From an uncultured Acidimicrobiaceae bacterium (GTDB lineage Bacteria > Actinomycetota > Acidimicrobiia > Acidimicrobiales > RAAP-2): 37,635 nt of DNA. The translations under genes and the position numbers were made by a program. This document shows positions 16,732 through 24,948 of this stretch, one piece after another. The notes under the pieces were generated by a model that was not told the DNA's origin, made no database searches, and was given only the letters and a program-made list of their open reading frames with translations. The stretch is taken from positions 1 through 37,635 of the forward strand of contig CAIQOJ010000044.1 in assembly GCA_903873395.1 (NCBI GenBank), written 5' to 3'. How positions within the stretch are numbered: the first letter of the stretch is position 1; each line of letters opens with the position of its first letter.

Positions 16732-17391
16732 GTGCATGACGGCTTCCATCCTCCGGTCGAGGAGTACCTCGAGGCCATCTTCTCGCTCGAGGAAGAAGGC
16801 ATCCCAGTGATCCAGGCCCGGCTCGCCGAGCGTCTGGGCAAGGCCGCACCATCAGTCTCTGAGATGCTCGACCGGCTCGAGGCGAGTGCCCTCATCATCC
16901 GGACAGGTCGCCGGATCGCCATGACGCCGGCAGGTGTTGCCGTGGCTCAGGGCGTGGTGCGCAAGCACCGGCTAGCCGAGCGACTCCTCGTCGACATCAT
17001 CGGACTGCCCTGGGACAAGGCCCACATCGAGGCTGGGCGGTGGGAACATGTCATCAGCGACGATGTCGAGGCCCGACTCGTCGAGCTGCTGGGTAATCCT
17101 TCGACGTGTCCCCATGGGAATCCGATCCCGGGGACAGGGCCCGATGCCGTGGTGCAGCGGCCTTTGGCCGATGCCGCAGCCGGCGATCGGGTTCGCCTCG
17201 TACGGGTGACCGAAAGCGTGGAGCACGATGCGGAAGCGCTCACCTACCTCGGGCTGCATGGCCTGACGCCGGGGGCCACAGCGGTGATCGGCACTCGGGC
17301 GCCTGACGGCACGCTCACGCTCGAGGTCGATGGGAGTGCGGTGGCACTCGGCCCCGCGATGGCCAAGCGCATGTTCGTCGCCCCTGCGTGA
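16732..17391 (+). CDS. DtxR/MntR-family metal-dependent transcriptional regulator
   Basis: A 219-residue protein with the three DtxR-family parts: winged helix (EEYLEAIFSLEEEGIPVIQA, then APSVSEMLDRLE), dimerisation/metal domain (RKHRLAERLLVDIIGLPWDKAH, EAGRWEHVISDDVE, CPHGNPIPG) and a C-terminal SH3-like FeoA domain (from about 148). Compared with DtxR from memory, the ancillary site is intact (H79, E83, H98) and E105/H106 remain, but the primary-site Met10 is Glu11 and Cys102 is Gly102. That fits neither iron-type DtxR nor MntR exactly, so the metal is uncertain. The GTG start is supported by TAGGAT 6 nt upstream and no Shine-Dalgarno. It probably controls the divergent small gene and itself. 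Confidence 0.93.
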   Translation: MHDGFHPPVEEYLEAIFSLEEEGIPVIQARLAERLGKAAPSVSEMLDRLEASALIIRTGRRIAMTPAGVAVAQGVVRKHRLAERLLVDIIGLPWDKAHIEAGRWEHVISDDVEARLVELLGNPSTCPHGNPIPGTGPDAVVQRPLADAAAGDRVRLVRVTESVEHDAEALTYLGLHGLTPGATAVIGTRAPDGTLTLEVDGSAVALGPAMAKRMFVAPA

Positions 17392-17415
17392 GCAGTGATG
17401 GCTGTCGTGTCGGTG

Positions 17416-17442
17416 TAAGCACTCACTAGAGTGGAGTGCCAG
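17416..17442 (+). promoter_or_regulatory. CIRCE operator (HrcA binding site)
   Basis: TAAGCACTC (17416-17424), a 9-bp spacer and GAGTGCCAG (17434-17442) match the CIRCE consensus TTAGCACTC-N9-GAGTGCTAA, with the core GCACTC/GAGTGC perfectly inverted. It lies 63 bp before hrcA, so hrcA-dnaJ should be autorepressed and induced by heat. TACTGT at 17465-17470 is a possible -10 downstream of it. Confidence 0.88.
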
Positions 17443-17505
17443 AGCCGTCCATCCGCCGTAGCCATACTGTGCAGCGTGTTGTGCGCCGAACCCAGGTAGG
17501 AGAGC

Positions 17506-18573
17506 ATGCCGAGCGTCGATGAACGTTGGGGGGAAAAGAGTCTGGAGGTCGTCGACGACCTCGACACGCGCAAGGCGGCCATCCTGAACGCGGTGGTCAC
17601 CGAGTACATCGGCTCAGCGCAGCCGGTGGGCTCCCAGCACGTGGTCGATGCCCCTGGGGTCAACGTGTCGTCCGCCACCGTGCGTTCAGACATGGCCGCT
17701 CTCGAGCGGGACGGTTACCTGGCCCAGCCTCACACCAGTGCGGGACGCATCCCCACCGACAAGGGCTACCGGTTCTTCGTCGACCACCTGACGGGGCCTT
17801 CCGATCTCGACAGTGGCGGTCGCCAGCAGGTGCGGCAGTTCTTCGACGCGGCCCACGGGGAGATCGAGTCCATGCTCGAACGGACCTCCGGTCTGCTGGC
17901 CGACCTGACCGACTGTGCAGCAATGGTCGTCGGCCCCTCGCACGAGTCGGCTGTCGTGCGGTCGGTGCAACTCGTCGGACTCGGCCAGCACTTGGCACTC
18001 GTCGTGGTCGTTCTGTCCGACGGTGCAGTTCAGAAGCACTCCATTGAGCTTTCTGACGATATCGATGACACCGTCCTGGCCGACGCTTCGACCCACCTGG
18101 CCGCCCACGCTCTCGGCAAGGCACTGACGCACATCGGTGGACCCGTGAATCCCAGTGGGGACAAGCAAGTCGACGCCGTTCTCTCTGCCGCAGTCGCAGC
18201 CTTGGTCACCATGGCTGCTGGCGATGGAAGTGAGCAGCTCTTCGTAGGCGGATCCTCGAGGATGGCGGCCGCCTTTGACGCCGTCGACACTGTCCGGTCG
18301 GTCTTGACCATTCTCGAGCAGCAACTTGTCGTCGTGTCATTGCTCCGCGACATCATCGATACCGGCCTCACCGTGGCCATCGGTGCCGAACATGGGGTGG
18401 AGCCTCTCGCCTCGTGCGCCATCGTGGTCATGCCAATTTCGGTGGATGGCGCCGAAGCCGGAACCATCGGGCTCATCGGCCCCACCAGGATGAATTACCC
18501 CCTGGCACTTTCGGCGGCTCGCATGGTGGGCGACCAACTCGGTGAGCGACTGCGGGAAGCAACGCCCCGATGA
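17506..18573 (+). CDS. hrcA: Heat-inducible transcription repressor HrcA
   Basis: A 355-residue HrcA. The N-terminal winged helix reads TRKAAILNAVVTEYIGSAQPVGS, then VSSATVRSDMAALERDGYL and the hallmark HTSAGRIPTDKGYRFFVD; a GAF-like domain with insert follows, ending in GLIGPTRMNYPLALSAARMV. HrcA binds CIRCE and is kept active by GroEL in known systems. The N-terminus is about 20 residues longer than usual, but AGGTAGGAGAG directly before the ATG supports it. CIRCE lies upstream, indicating autoregulation. Its stop overlaps the dnaJ start (ATGA). No grpE or dnaK is nearby. Confidence 0.97.
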   Translation: MPSVDERWGEKSLEVVDDLDTRKAAILNAVVTEYIGSAQPVGSQHVVDAPGVNVSSATVRSDMAALERDGYLAQPHTSAGRIPTDKGYRFFVDHLTGPSDLDSGGRQQVRQFFDAAHGEIESMLERTSGLLADLTDCAAMVVGPSHESAVVRSVQLVGLGQHLALVVVVLSDGAVQKHSIELSDDIDDTVLADASTHLAAHALGKALTHIGGPVNPSGDKQVDAVLSAAVAALVTMAAGDGSEQLFVGGSSRMAAAFDAVDTVRSVLTILEQQLVVVSLLRDIIDTGLTVAIGAEHGVEPLASCAIVVMPISVDGAEAGTIGLIGPTRMNYPLALSAARMVGDQLGERLREATPR

Positions 18574-19709
18574 CCGACGAGGACCTCTACGAACTCCTCG
18601 GCGTGTCACGCAACGCCTCGGACGATGAGATCAAGCGTGCCTATAGGGCCAAGGCCCGCGAGCATCACCCTGACGTCAACCAAGATGGCGGGGCGGCGGA
18701 GCGGATCAAGGAGATCAACCTGGCCTATGAGATCCTGAAGGATCCCGAGCGCCGTGCTCGCTACGACAGATTCGGCCACGCCGGGGTGTTCGGGCCTGGT
18801 GCCCAGTCCGCCGGCGATCCGTTCGGCATGGGCGGTGTCGGCGGCCTCGGCGATCTCTTCGATGCCTTTTTCACCGGGATGGGTGGCAGCGCCGGCGGCC
18901 AGCGGCGCACGGGTCCGGTCCCCGGCCCAGACGCCGAGATGGTTCTGCGTCTGGAGTTTCGCGAGGCGGTATTCGGGGTGCAGCGCGAGGTTGATGTAAC
19001 AACCCCGGTCCACTGCGACACCTGTGAAGGCACAGGGGCCCGACCAGGTACGTCTGCGACCCGATGTGGTGAATGCCAGGGTGCAGGTGAACTGCGACGG
19101 GTTCGCCAGTCCATCCTCGGCCAGGTGGTGACCGCCGTGCCATGCCCACGCTGCCAGGGGGCCGGTCAGGTCGTGGACAACCCCTGTGACGACTGCCGGG
19201 GTGAAGGTCGTCGGAACGAGAACCGCACGCTTACCGTCGACATTCCCGCTGGCGTCGATGATGGATCCACCCTGCGTCTGGCCGGGCATGGTCCGGCCGG
19301 GTTCCGCGGTGGCCCGAACGGGGCCCTCTTCGTCCACCTGTCAGTGACCGGTGATCCTGACTTCCAGCGAGCCGGGGTAGATCTTCACGCCACGGTGCAC
19401 GTGCCGATGACCTTGGCTGCGCTGGGCGGGAGTGTCCCGTTCACGACGCTCGACGACACCCGGGATCTCGGGATCGCTCCAGGTACGCCGAGTGGCACGG
19501 TGCTTGCATTGAAGGGCCTCGGCGTGCCTCGGGTGCGTGGTCGCGGCAGGGGTGACCTGTTCGTCCACATCGAGGTTGACACACCCACCGATCTCGACGA
19601 GGAGCAGCGCGAGTTGATCACCCGTCTCGCTGACCTGCGAGGTGAAGTGCTCGGCGAGGCTCCTCAAGGCGAGGGGATCTTCTCCAGGATCCGCTCGGCC
19701 TTCGGCTGA
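18570..19709 (+). CDS. dnaJ: Chaperone protein DnaJ
   Basis: A 379-residue type I DnaJ. The J domain has HPD at residues 33-35, then a Gly/Phe-rich linker (about 75-115), four zinc-binding CxxCxGxG repeats (C149/C152, C166/C169, C192/C195, C206/C209), and the C-terminal substrate-binding domains with LRLAGHGPAGFRGG. It stimulates DnaK ATPase and delivers unfolded proteins. In Actinobacteria this hrcA-linked copy is usually the second DnaJ, with the other in the dnaK operon; that is inferred from context. It overlaps hrcA by 4 bp and is followed after 2 bp by rsmE, so all three likely share one transcript. Confidence 0.97.
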   Translation: MTDEDLYELLGVSRNASDDEIKRAYRAKAREHHPDVNQDGGAAERIKEINLAYEILKDPERRARYDRFGHAGVFGPGAQSAGDPFGMGGVGGLGDLFDAFFTGMGGSAGGQRRTGPVPGPDAEMVLRLEFREAVFGVQREVDVTTPVHCDTCEGTGARPGTSATRCGECQGAGELRRVRQSILGQVVTAVPCPRCQGAGQVVDNPCDDCRGEGRRNENRTLTVDIPAGVDDGSTLRLAGHGPAGFRGGPNGALFVHLSVTGDPDFQRAGVDLHATVHVPMTLAALGGSVPFTTLDDTRDLGIAPGTPSGTVLALKGLGVPRVRGRGRGDLFVHIEVDTPTDLDEEQRELITRLADLRGEVLGEAPQGEGIFSRIRSAFG

Positions 19710-19711
19710 GC

Positions 19712-20515
19712 GTGACCGGCAGTCCGCCGGGCCCTCCTCTTGGTGGCCCGAAATCCGGGGGTGGTGCCGCCTTGGCGCCGGACCCGGCCTTGGTGGCGGC
19801 GGCCGCCATGGTCTTCGTGGCCGATCCACGTGCTCCAGTCGTGACCGATGAAGACGCCCACCACCTTCTCGACGTGCTGCGGCTCCGCTCGGGTGAACCC
19901 GTGGCGGCGTGCGATGGTGCGGGAACTTGGGTGCCCTGCCGGGTGGGGCCCGTGAATGGACGGGGGGCCCGCCACTCGGACACGACAACCCTGCTTATCC
20001 CGGACGGGCCACCGGTGACCGTCGAACGGATGAGGCCCGAGATCACCGTGGCCTTCACCCCCACCAAAGGCGATCGTCCCGAGTGGGTTGTCCAGAAACT
20101 GACCGAACTTGGCGTCGACCGGATCGTTCCGCTCCAGACCTCACGCTCCGTGGTGCGATGGGAAGGGGAGCGAGCCATCAAATCAGTCGACCGGTTGGCC
20201 AGGGTTGCTCGCGAAGCGGCGGCGCAGTGTCGACGGATCTGGCTGCCCGAGGTAGCTCCTGTCACCAGGTTGGACGGGGTGGCCGATCTCTGCGGGACTC
20301 CACCGGCCTTGGCCGATTGGGGAGGCCCTCCACCCTCGCTTCTGCGGCCCGTTGTGGCTGTGGGCCCCGAGGGCGGTTGGTCCGAAGAGGAACGGGCAAC
20401 CTTCGGTCCCGGCCTCGGTCTCGGGCCGACCGTGCTCCGGGCGGAAACAGCCGCACTAGCCGCCGGTGCGCTCTTGTGTGGGCTCCGGTGCGGAGTGGTT
20501 GCTGACCTTGCATGA
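19712..20515 (+). CDS. rsmE: 16S rRNA (uracil(1498)-N3)-methyltransferase RsmE
   Basis: A 267-residue SPOUT methyltransferase that makes m3U1498 in 16S rRNA using S-adenosylmethionine. It shows the N-terminal PUA-like part (VFVADPRA, HHLLDVLRLRSGE), TPTKGDRPEWVVQKLTELGV, the Arg-rich RLARVAREAAAQCRR, and the knot motifs VGPEGGWSEEE and LGPTVLRAETAALAA. The start is uncertain: the GTG at 19712 lies 2 bp after the dnaJ stop and adds about 32 residues before the usual VFV strand, while an ATG at 19808 would give a compact protein but lacks a ribosome site. The hrcA-dnaJ-rsmE order is common in Actinobacteria. Confidence 0.96.
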   Translation: MTGSPPGPPLGGPKSGGGAALAPDPALVAAAAMVFVADPRAPVVTDEDAHHLLDVLRLRSGEPVAACDGAGTWVPCRVGPVNGRGARHSDTTTLLIPDGPPVTVERMRPEITVAFTPTKGDRPEWVVQKLTELGVDRIVPLQTSRSVVRWEGERAIKSVDRLARVAREAAAQCRRIWLPEVAPVTRLDGVADLCGTPPALADWGGPPPSLLRPVVAVGPEGGWSEEERATFGPGLGLGPTVLRAETAALAAGALLCGLRCGVVADLA

Positions 20516-20708
20516 CCACCCAGCGTGATGAAGACTTGGAACTCGACGGAGCAGATCACGCAGCGCAGTTATGTGAACAGAAGTTGCCACGGTGCGTGGG
20601 TAGCCTCCGTCTCGGACAGATGACAGGTGACGGGCCGCACGGGAATCCCGATGTGGGTGTCCGGGCTCGTCGTCGAGGGGTAGATCGGTCAGAGTGGAGG
20701 GCAGGCCC

Positions 20709-21287
20709 ATGGCGGTAATGGAGAAGGCACCAGTGAACCTGGACGACGACGAGCAAGAAGAGGCGGCTCGCGTCGCCTATGCCCGGGCAGTCGGCTCACG
20801 ACTACGAGCCATGCGCAAGCAGATGCGCCTGTCGCTCCAGGCGGTCGAGGCGATGAGCGACCAGGAGTTCAAGGCCTCGGTGCTCGGTGCCTACGAGCGC
20901 GGGGAGCGCGCCATTTCGGTGCCTCGGCTCCAGCGGCTGGCCAAGCTCTATGACGTCCCAGTCGACCAGTTGCTGCCCAACGACGACAGCAGCCCGACCG
21001 CCCGCTGGAGTGCGGGCGACGATGCGTCGACCGGTCGCCGATCTCAACCCGCCTTCGGAGCGGACAAGGTGGCCATCGACCTGACCAAGCTCCACTCCGT
21101 CAGCGGTCCAGAGCGGGATCTGCTGCGTCGTTTCTTGAGCATGATCCAGGTCCATCGCCAGGATTTCAACGGCCGGATGATCACCATCAGAGCCGAGGAC
21201 GTCCGTGCCATTGCCTGCCTGTTCGGGGTCACCCCGGATTCGATGGGTGCCCGTCTCGACGAGCTCGGCCTGCTGGTCGCACTCTGA
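20709..21287 (+). CDS. BldD-like XRE-family regulator with c-di-GMP-binding signature
   Basis: A 192-residue protein with the BldD layout. An N-terminal XRE helix-turn-helix (about 24-90) contains LGAYERGERAISVPRLQRLA and VPVDQLLP; a linker rich in Ser and Asp follows; the C-terminal domain (about 118-192) has KVAIDLTKL and the signature R150-Q-D152, eight residues, R161-A-E-D164. That matches RXD-X8-RXXD, by which Streptomyces BldD binds tetrameric cyclic di-GMP. The ATG at 20709 is chosen over the in-frame GTG at 20694 because GGAGGG ends 6 nt before it. A 193-bp gap upstream contains TAGCCT (20601-20606) as a weak -10 candidate. BldD itself represses developmental genes; targets in this organism are unknown. 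Confidence 0.92.
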   Translation: MAVMEKAPVNLDDDEQEEAARVAYARAVGSRLRAMRKQMRLSLQAVEAMSDQEFKASVLGAYERGERAISVPRLQRLAKLYDVPVDQLLPNDDSSPTARWSAGDDASTGRRSQPAFGADKVAIDLTKLHSVSGPERDLLRRFLSMIQVHRQDFNGRMITIRAEDVRAIACLFGVTPDSMGARLDELGLLVAL

Positions 21288-21354
21288 TGCCTTGCGGCGC
21301 TGACCTGCGCCCTGTCCATGCCTCGGCGCCGGCACCGGCGCAAGGGGACCACCG

Positions 21355-21615
21355 GTGACGGCCGCTTCCGAGGGAAGCATCAGTTGGCTCAGCAGCAAAG
21401 AGGCCGCCTGCCGCCTTGGTGTCACGCTGCGCAGCCTCTATCGGTTCATCGACGAGGGCAGCTTGCCGGCCTATCGGTTCGGACGGGTCATCCGTCTCCA
21501 GCAGTCTGAAGTTGACCAGTTCATCGAAGCCAGTCGGATCGTCCCAGGCACGCTTGAGCACCTGTACCCTGAGGCGAAGGGCCCGGTTGGGCCCGGCGAC
21601 CGGGCTGCCTCCTGA
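21355..21615 (+). CDS. MerR/excisionase-type helix-turn-helix DNA-binding protein
   Basis: An 86-residue single-domain DNA-binding protein: WLSSKEAACRLGVTLRSLYR, then IDEGSLPAYRFGRVIRLQ and EVDQFIEASR, the winged HTH found in excisionase-family proteins and, distantly, in BldC. The tail has PGTLEHLYPE, which I recall as common in actinobacterial chromosomal versions, so it is probably a host regulator rather than a phage excisionase; no integrase is near. AGGGGA lies 6 nt before the GTG. It follows the BldD-like gene by 67 bp on the same strand and may be co-transcribed. Confidence 0.87.
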   Translation: MTAASEGSISWLSSKEAACRLGVTLRSLYRFIDEGSLPAYRFGRVIRLQQSEVDQFIEASRIVPGTLEHLYPEAKGPVGPGDRAAS

Positions 21616-21651
21616 CCGGTCAGTTACCTGATCTGGACCTGAGGAGCACAC

Positions 21652-22002
21652 GTGTCCGACTGCCTGTTCTGCCGCATCGTGGCCGGTGATGTCCCGGCTG
21701 ACATCGTCTATGAGGATGAACGGACTGTCGCCTTTCGGGACATCAGCCCGCAAGCACCCGTGCACATACTGGTCATACCTCGACGTCACGTCACCAATGC
21801 CGCCACCGTGACCCTGGACGATGCCGACGACCTGGCGGCACTCGTTGTTGCTGCCAAGGCGGTGGCCGATGCCGAAGGGATCGGCACCGAGGATCGTGGC
21901 TACCGATTGATCATGAACGTAGGTCCCGATGCCCTCAACAGCGTGCCCCATCTCCATGTGCACGTCCTGGGCGGACGGACCTTCGACTGGCCACCGGGCT
22001 GA
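21652..22002 (+). CDS. HIT-family (HinT-like) nucleotide hydrolase
   Basis: A 116-residue histidine-triad protein. CLFCRIVAGDVP at the N-terminus carries two Cys (C4, C7), and the triad H100-x-H102-x-H104 lies in PHLHVHVLGGR, next to the conserved Asn of IMNVG. HinT enzymes hydrolyse nucleoside phosphoramidates and aminoacyl adenylates. GAGGAG is 5 nt before the GTG start. HIT directly before phoH is a recurrent actinobacterial arrangement. Confidence 0.95.
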   Translation: MSDCLFCRIVAGDVPADIVYEDERTVAFRDISPQAPVHILVIPRRHVTNAATVTLDDADDLAALVVAAKAVADAEGIGTEDRGYRLIMNVGPDALNSVPHLHVHVLGGRTFDWPPG

Positions 22003-22087
22003 GCACGCTGGAACCGTCCTCCACCGATCCGGGAGGCGTCGCGCCACCTGTTGATGGAGGCTCGCGCTCACTGGACGATGGCGCTGG

Positions 22088-22109
22088 TAGGGTCGGCGTC
22101 GGAGCGCCT
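22088..22109 (+). promoter_or_regulatory. Candidate promoter with very short leader before phoH
   Basis: TAGGGT (22088-22093) is a -10-like hexamer 16 nt before the GTG at 22110; GGAG (22101-22104) lies 5 nt before the start. Transcription would start about 10 nt upstream of the codon. The HIT-phoH gap (107 bp) shows nothing else. Confidence 0.3.
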
Positions 22110-23102
22110 GTGCCAACCACCCCGGTCAAGATCCTCGTCCCCGGCAACCACCTCATGGCTGGTTTGCTGGGTCATCGAGACGAGCTCCTGCGACAGGTGG
22201 AGGCCGCCTTCCCTGATGTCCGCATCCATGTGCGAGGCAACGAGATCTCGGTCGAAGGACCATCCGCCGAGCGGGTTGCCCTCCTCTTCCAAGAGCTGAT
22301 CATCCTGCTCGAAACGGGTCATGGCCTGGATTCGGTGCAACTTGCCCGATCGATCGACATGGTGGGTGGCGATGTCCGGCCGTCCGAGGTCCTCACCTCG
22401 CAACTCGTTCGTTCGGCTCGAGGCAAGACCATCCGGCCCAAGACCGCCGGTCAGAAGGCCTATGCCGATGCCATCGCGGGCAATATCGTCACCTTCGGCA
22501 TCGGGCCAGCCGGCACGGGGAAGTCGTATTTGGCCGTAGCGCTTGCCGTGCAGGCCCTCCAGGCCCGCCAGGTGAGCCGCATCATCCTGACCCGACCGGC
22601 AGTCGAGGCGGGTGAACGACTCGGGTTCCTTCCCGGTGACATGTTGGCCAAGGTCGATCCTTACCTGCGACCCCTCTACGACGCCCTCCACGATCTCTTG
22701 GAGGCTGAAGGGGCCCAGCGCCTGATGGAAAAGGGGGCCATCGAGGTTGCCCCGCTGGCCTTCATGCGAGGCCGGACGCTCAACAACTCCTTCATCATCT
22801 TGGACGAGGCGCAGAACACCACCCCAGAGCAGATGAAGATGTTCCTGACCCGCATCGGTTTCGGATCCAAGGCCGTGGTCACCGGCGATGTCACCCAGAT
22901 CGACCTGGCTGGAGGTCGGTCCGGCCTCGTCGGTATCGAGCGGGTCTTGGACGGAATCCCCGACCTCGCCTTTTGCCGGCTGACGGCCCAAGATGTCGTG
23001 CGCCACCGGATCGTTGCCGACATCGTGGCTGCCTATGAAGCCGCGGAGAGCCCGGCGGCGAGCAGCCGGTCCGGCGCTCAAGCGAGCGGTGAGGCGCCAT
23101 GA
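22110..23102 (+). CDS. PhoH-family ATPase
   Basis: A 330-residue PhoH-like P-loop ATPase. An N-terminal KH-like/PhoH-N region (VRGNEISVEGPS) precedes Walker A GPAGTGKS at 132-139, TRPAVEAGERLGFLPGD, and Walker B ILDEAQN (DEAQ at 232-235), with VTGDVTQIDL as sensor motif. Beside ybeY it is usually linked to RNA metabolism or ribosome maturation, though the exact reaction is unsettled. The C-terminal 20 residues are a low-complexity Ser/Ala tail. Its stop overlaps the ybeY start (ATGA), first of three such overlaps to era. Confidence 0.96.
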   Translation: MPTTPVKILVPGNHLMAGLLGHRDELLRQVEAAFPDVRIHVRGNEISVEGPSAERVALLFQELIILLETGHGLDSVQLARSIDMVGGDVRPSEVLTSQLVRSARGKTIRPKTAGQKAYADAIAGNIVTFGIGPAGTGKSYLAVALAVQALQARQVSRIILTRPAVEAGERLGFLPGDMLAKVDPYLRPLYDALHDLLEAEGAQRLMEKGAIEVAPLAFMRGRTLNNSFIILDEAQNTTPEQMKMFLTRIGFGSKAVVTGDVTQIDLAGGRSGLVGIERVLDGIPDLAFCRLTAQDVVRHRIVADIVAAYEAAESPAASSRSGAQASGEAP

Positions 23103-23623
23103 GCCTCGACATCTACGCCGCTGACGAGCAGTCCGACCATCCGGTGGCCGTGGACCGGTGGTCTGCGCTGGCCCGGGCTGCCCTCGTGGCCGAAGGCATC
23201 ACCGAGGAGACCGAGGTCTCACTGCTCTTCGTGGACGAGGCCACCATCGCCTCACTCAACGAGCGCTTCTTGGGCAAGGAAGGGCCGACCGACGTCCTCT
23301 CCTTCCCCATCGATGACGAAGAAGTGCGGAGCGGACGTACCCCGGACAGCGGGGGTACAGGGCCGGTGTCGATGGCCGAGGGGCCGAGTCGCCAGGTGCT
23401 GCTCGGCGACGTGGTCATCTGTCCGTCTGTGGCAGCCCGCAACGCCGTTGATCACGGCGTGACCTTCGACGACGAGCTGGCCCTACTCGTGGTCCATGGC
23501 ATTCTCCACCTCCTGGGCATGGACCACGTGGTGGACGATGAAGCCGAACGCATGGAGCGGCGCGAGCAGGAGCTCCTCGACCGGCATTACCGCACCCCTC
23601 CGTTGCTCGACTCGAATCCATGA
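23099..23623 (+). CDS. ybeY: Endoribonuclease YbeY, rRNA maturation factor
   Basis: A 174-residue YbeY. The metal-binding motif HGILHLLGMDH places H133, H137 and H143, and the fold markers LNERFLGKEGPTDVLSFP precede it. YbeY acts in 16S rRNA 3' processing and ribosome quality control. An insert of about 25 residues (75-100, Gly/Ser-rich) lies between the PTDVLSFP strand and LLGDVVIC, longer than in compact bacterial homologues. It overlaps phoH and the CNNM gene by 4 bp each, so the products are likely translationally coupled. Confidence 0.97.
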   Translation: MSLDIYAADEQSDHPVAVDRWSALARAALVAEGITEETEVSLLFVDEATIASLNERFLGKEGPTDVLSFPIDDEEVRSGRTPDSGGTGPVSMAEGPSRQVLLGDVVICPSVAARNAVDHGVTFDDELALLVVHGILHLLGMDHVVDDEAERMERREQELLDRHYRTPPLLDSNP

Positions 23624-24948
23624 GGCCGATGGTGGCGGCCGCATCGCCTTCCGACGTGGTCCTCGTGGTCGTCGTGGTTGTGCTGCTGATCGCTTCGGGG
23701 TTGTTGGCCATGGCTGAAACAGGCCTCGTGCGGACCTCTCGGGCCAAAGCCCTCAGCTTGGAGGAAGAAGGTCGACGCGGGGCAAAGGTCTTGGTCCGCC
23801 TGACCCAGGATCCGCAGGGCTTCCTCAACCCCGTGCTGTTGCTGATCCTTGTGACCCAGTTGGTGGTGGCCACTCTGGTGGGGATCTTGGCCGTCCATTG
23901 GTTCGGTGCCTGGGGGGTGGCCACGGCCACGGTGTTCGAGATCGTGGTCATCTTCGTCTTTGCCGAAGCAGTGCCCAAGAATTGGGCGGTCCATCACCCT
24001 GAGCGCTCGGCGCTGATGAGCGCACCCGTGATTTCAGCCTTGGTCCGGTTCTGGCCCATTCGGATTCTGTCTGGTGGTCTGATCGGCCTGGCCAATCTGA
24101 TCATCGGGAAAAAGGGCGGCTACCTCGGGGCCATGGTGACCGAGTCGGAACTCTTGGCCATGGCCGACGTCGCCGTCGAAGGGGAAGTCATCGAGACCGA
24201 GGAGCGCGAGCTCATCCACTCGATCATCGAGTTCGGCGACACGGTCGTGCGTGAGGTCATGGTGCCCCGGACCGATATGGTCACCATCGGTTCGGACATG
24301 ACCGTCGAAGCGGCGATCGACCTCGCCTTGGCGGCAGGGTTCAGCAGGGTGCCTGCCGTCGAACAGCAGATCGAGGACATCACTGGCGTGGCCTACACCA
24401 AGGATCTCATCCGCCACCTGCGGGCCGGCCTCGGGGATGACCCGGTGCAAGGTCACCTGCGCGCCGCACACTTCGTTCCCGAGACCAAGAAGGTGGCGGA
24501 TCTCATGCGGGAGATGCAGGCCCAGAAGTTCCACCTTGCCGTGGTGGTCGATGAATACGGCGGCACGGCTGGCCTGGTGACGTTGGAGGACCTCATCGAG
24601 GAACTGGTGGGGGAGATCGTCGATGAGTTCGACGTCGAAGAGGCGCAGGTGGAGGCGCTGAATGACGGCTCCTATCGGATGGCCGGCAGGGTGCTCATCG
24701 ACGAGGCTAATGAACTGCTGCGTGCCGATCTCCCCACGGGCGCATGGGACACGGTCGGCGGGTTGATCTTCGATCTGCTGGGACACGTTCCCGTCCCAGG
24801 TGAGTCAGTGCAGTCCGATGGATTCCGTCTCACCGTCGAGCAGGTTCGTGGACGCCGAATCGAACGCGTGCTGGTCGAGCCGGCGGTGGCGTCGGGCGCC
24901 GGCGCCGGTGCAGGTGCTGGTCAAGACGCAGATCGTGAGACCAGGTGA
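23620..24948 (+). CDS. CNNM/CorC-type (hemolysin family) transporter with CBS pair
   Basis: A 442-residue membrane protein. The N-terminal DUF21/CNNM domain (1-170) has about four hydrophobic segments and the [19 protein letters not shown] signature; then two CBS domains (about 205-330, with VMVPRTDMV and [20 protein letters not shown]), and the CorC/HlyC domain (about 350-420). Members bind adenine nucleotides and act in Mg2+ or Co2+ export; the old name hemolysin is misleading. The C-terminus ends in an Ala-Gly repeat (GAGAGAG) likely disordered. It sits in the phoH-ybeY-era operon with 4-bp overlaps on both sides, a common actinobacterial order. Confidence 0.95.
   Translation: MRPMVAAASPSDVVLVVVVVVLLIASGLLAMAETGLVRTSRAKALSLEEEGRRGAKVLVRLTQDPQGFLNPVLLLILVTQLVVATLVGILAVHWFGAWGVATATVFEIVVIFVFAEAVPKNWAVHHPERSALMSAPVISALVRFWPIRILSGGLIGLANLIIGKKGGYLGAMVTESELLAMADVAVEGEVIETEERELIHSIIEFGDTVVREVMVPRTDMVTIGSDMTVEAAIDLALAAGFSRVPAVEQQIEDITGVAYTKDLIRHLRAGLGDDPVQGHLRAAHFVPETKKVADLMREMQAQKFHLAVVVDEYGGTAGLVTLEDLIEELVGEIVDEFDVEEAQVEALNDGSYRMAGRVLIDEANELLRADLPTGAWDTVGGLIFDLLGHVPVPGESVQSDGFRLTVEQVRGRRIERVLVEPAVASGAGAGAGAGQDADRETR

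Noticed and set aside
16233-16739. Plus-strand frame of 168 codons opposite the small acidic gene
   Set aside because: The minus frame has better third-position G/C, a sensible hydrophobic core and a promoter at the standard spacing.
16118-16852. Long minus-strand frame of 244 codons overlapping the small acidic gene and the regulator
   Set aside because: Arg/Pro/Ser-rich, typical of a wrong frame; it covers the start of the DtxR-family gene and the tandem repeat.
21355-21615. Excisionase-like gene as sign of a prophage or integrative element
   Set aside because: No integrase, attachment repeats or phage genes nearby; flanks are conserved housekeeping genes.
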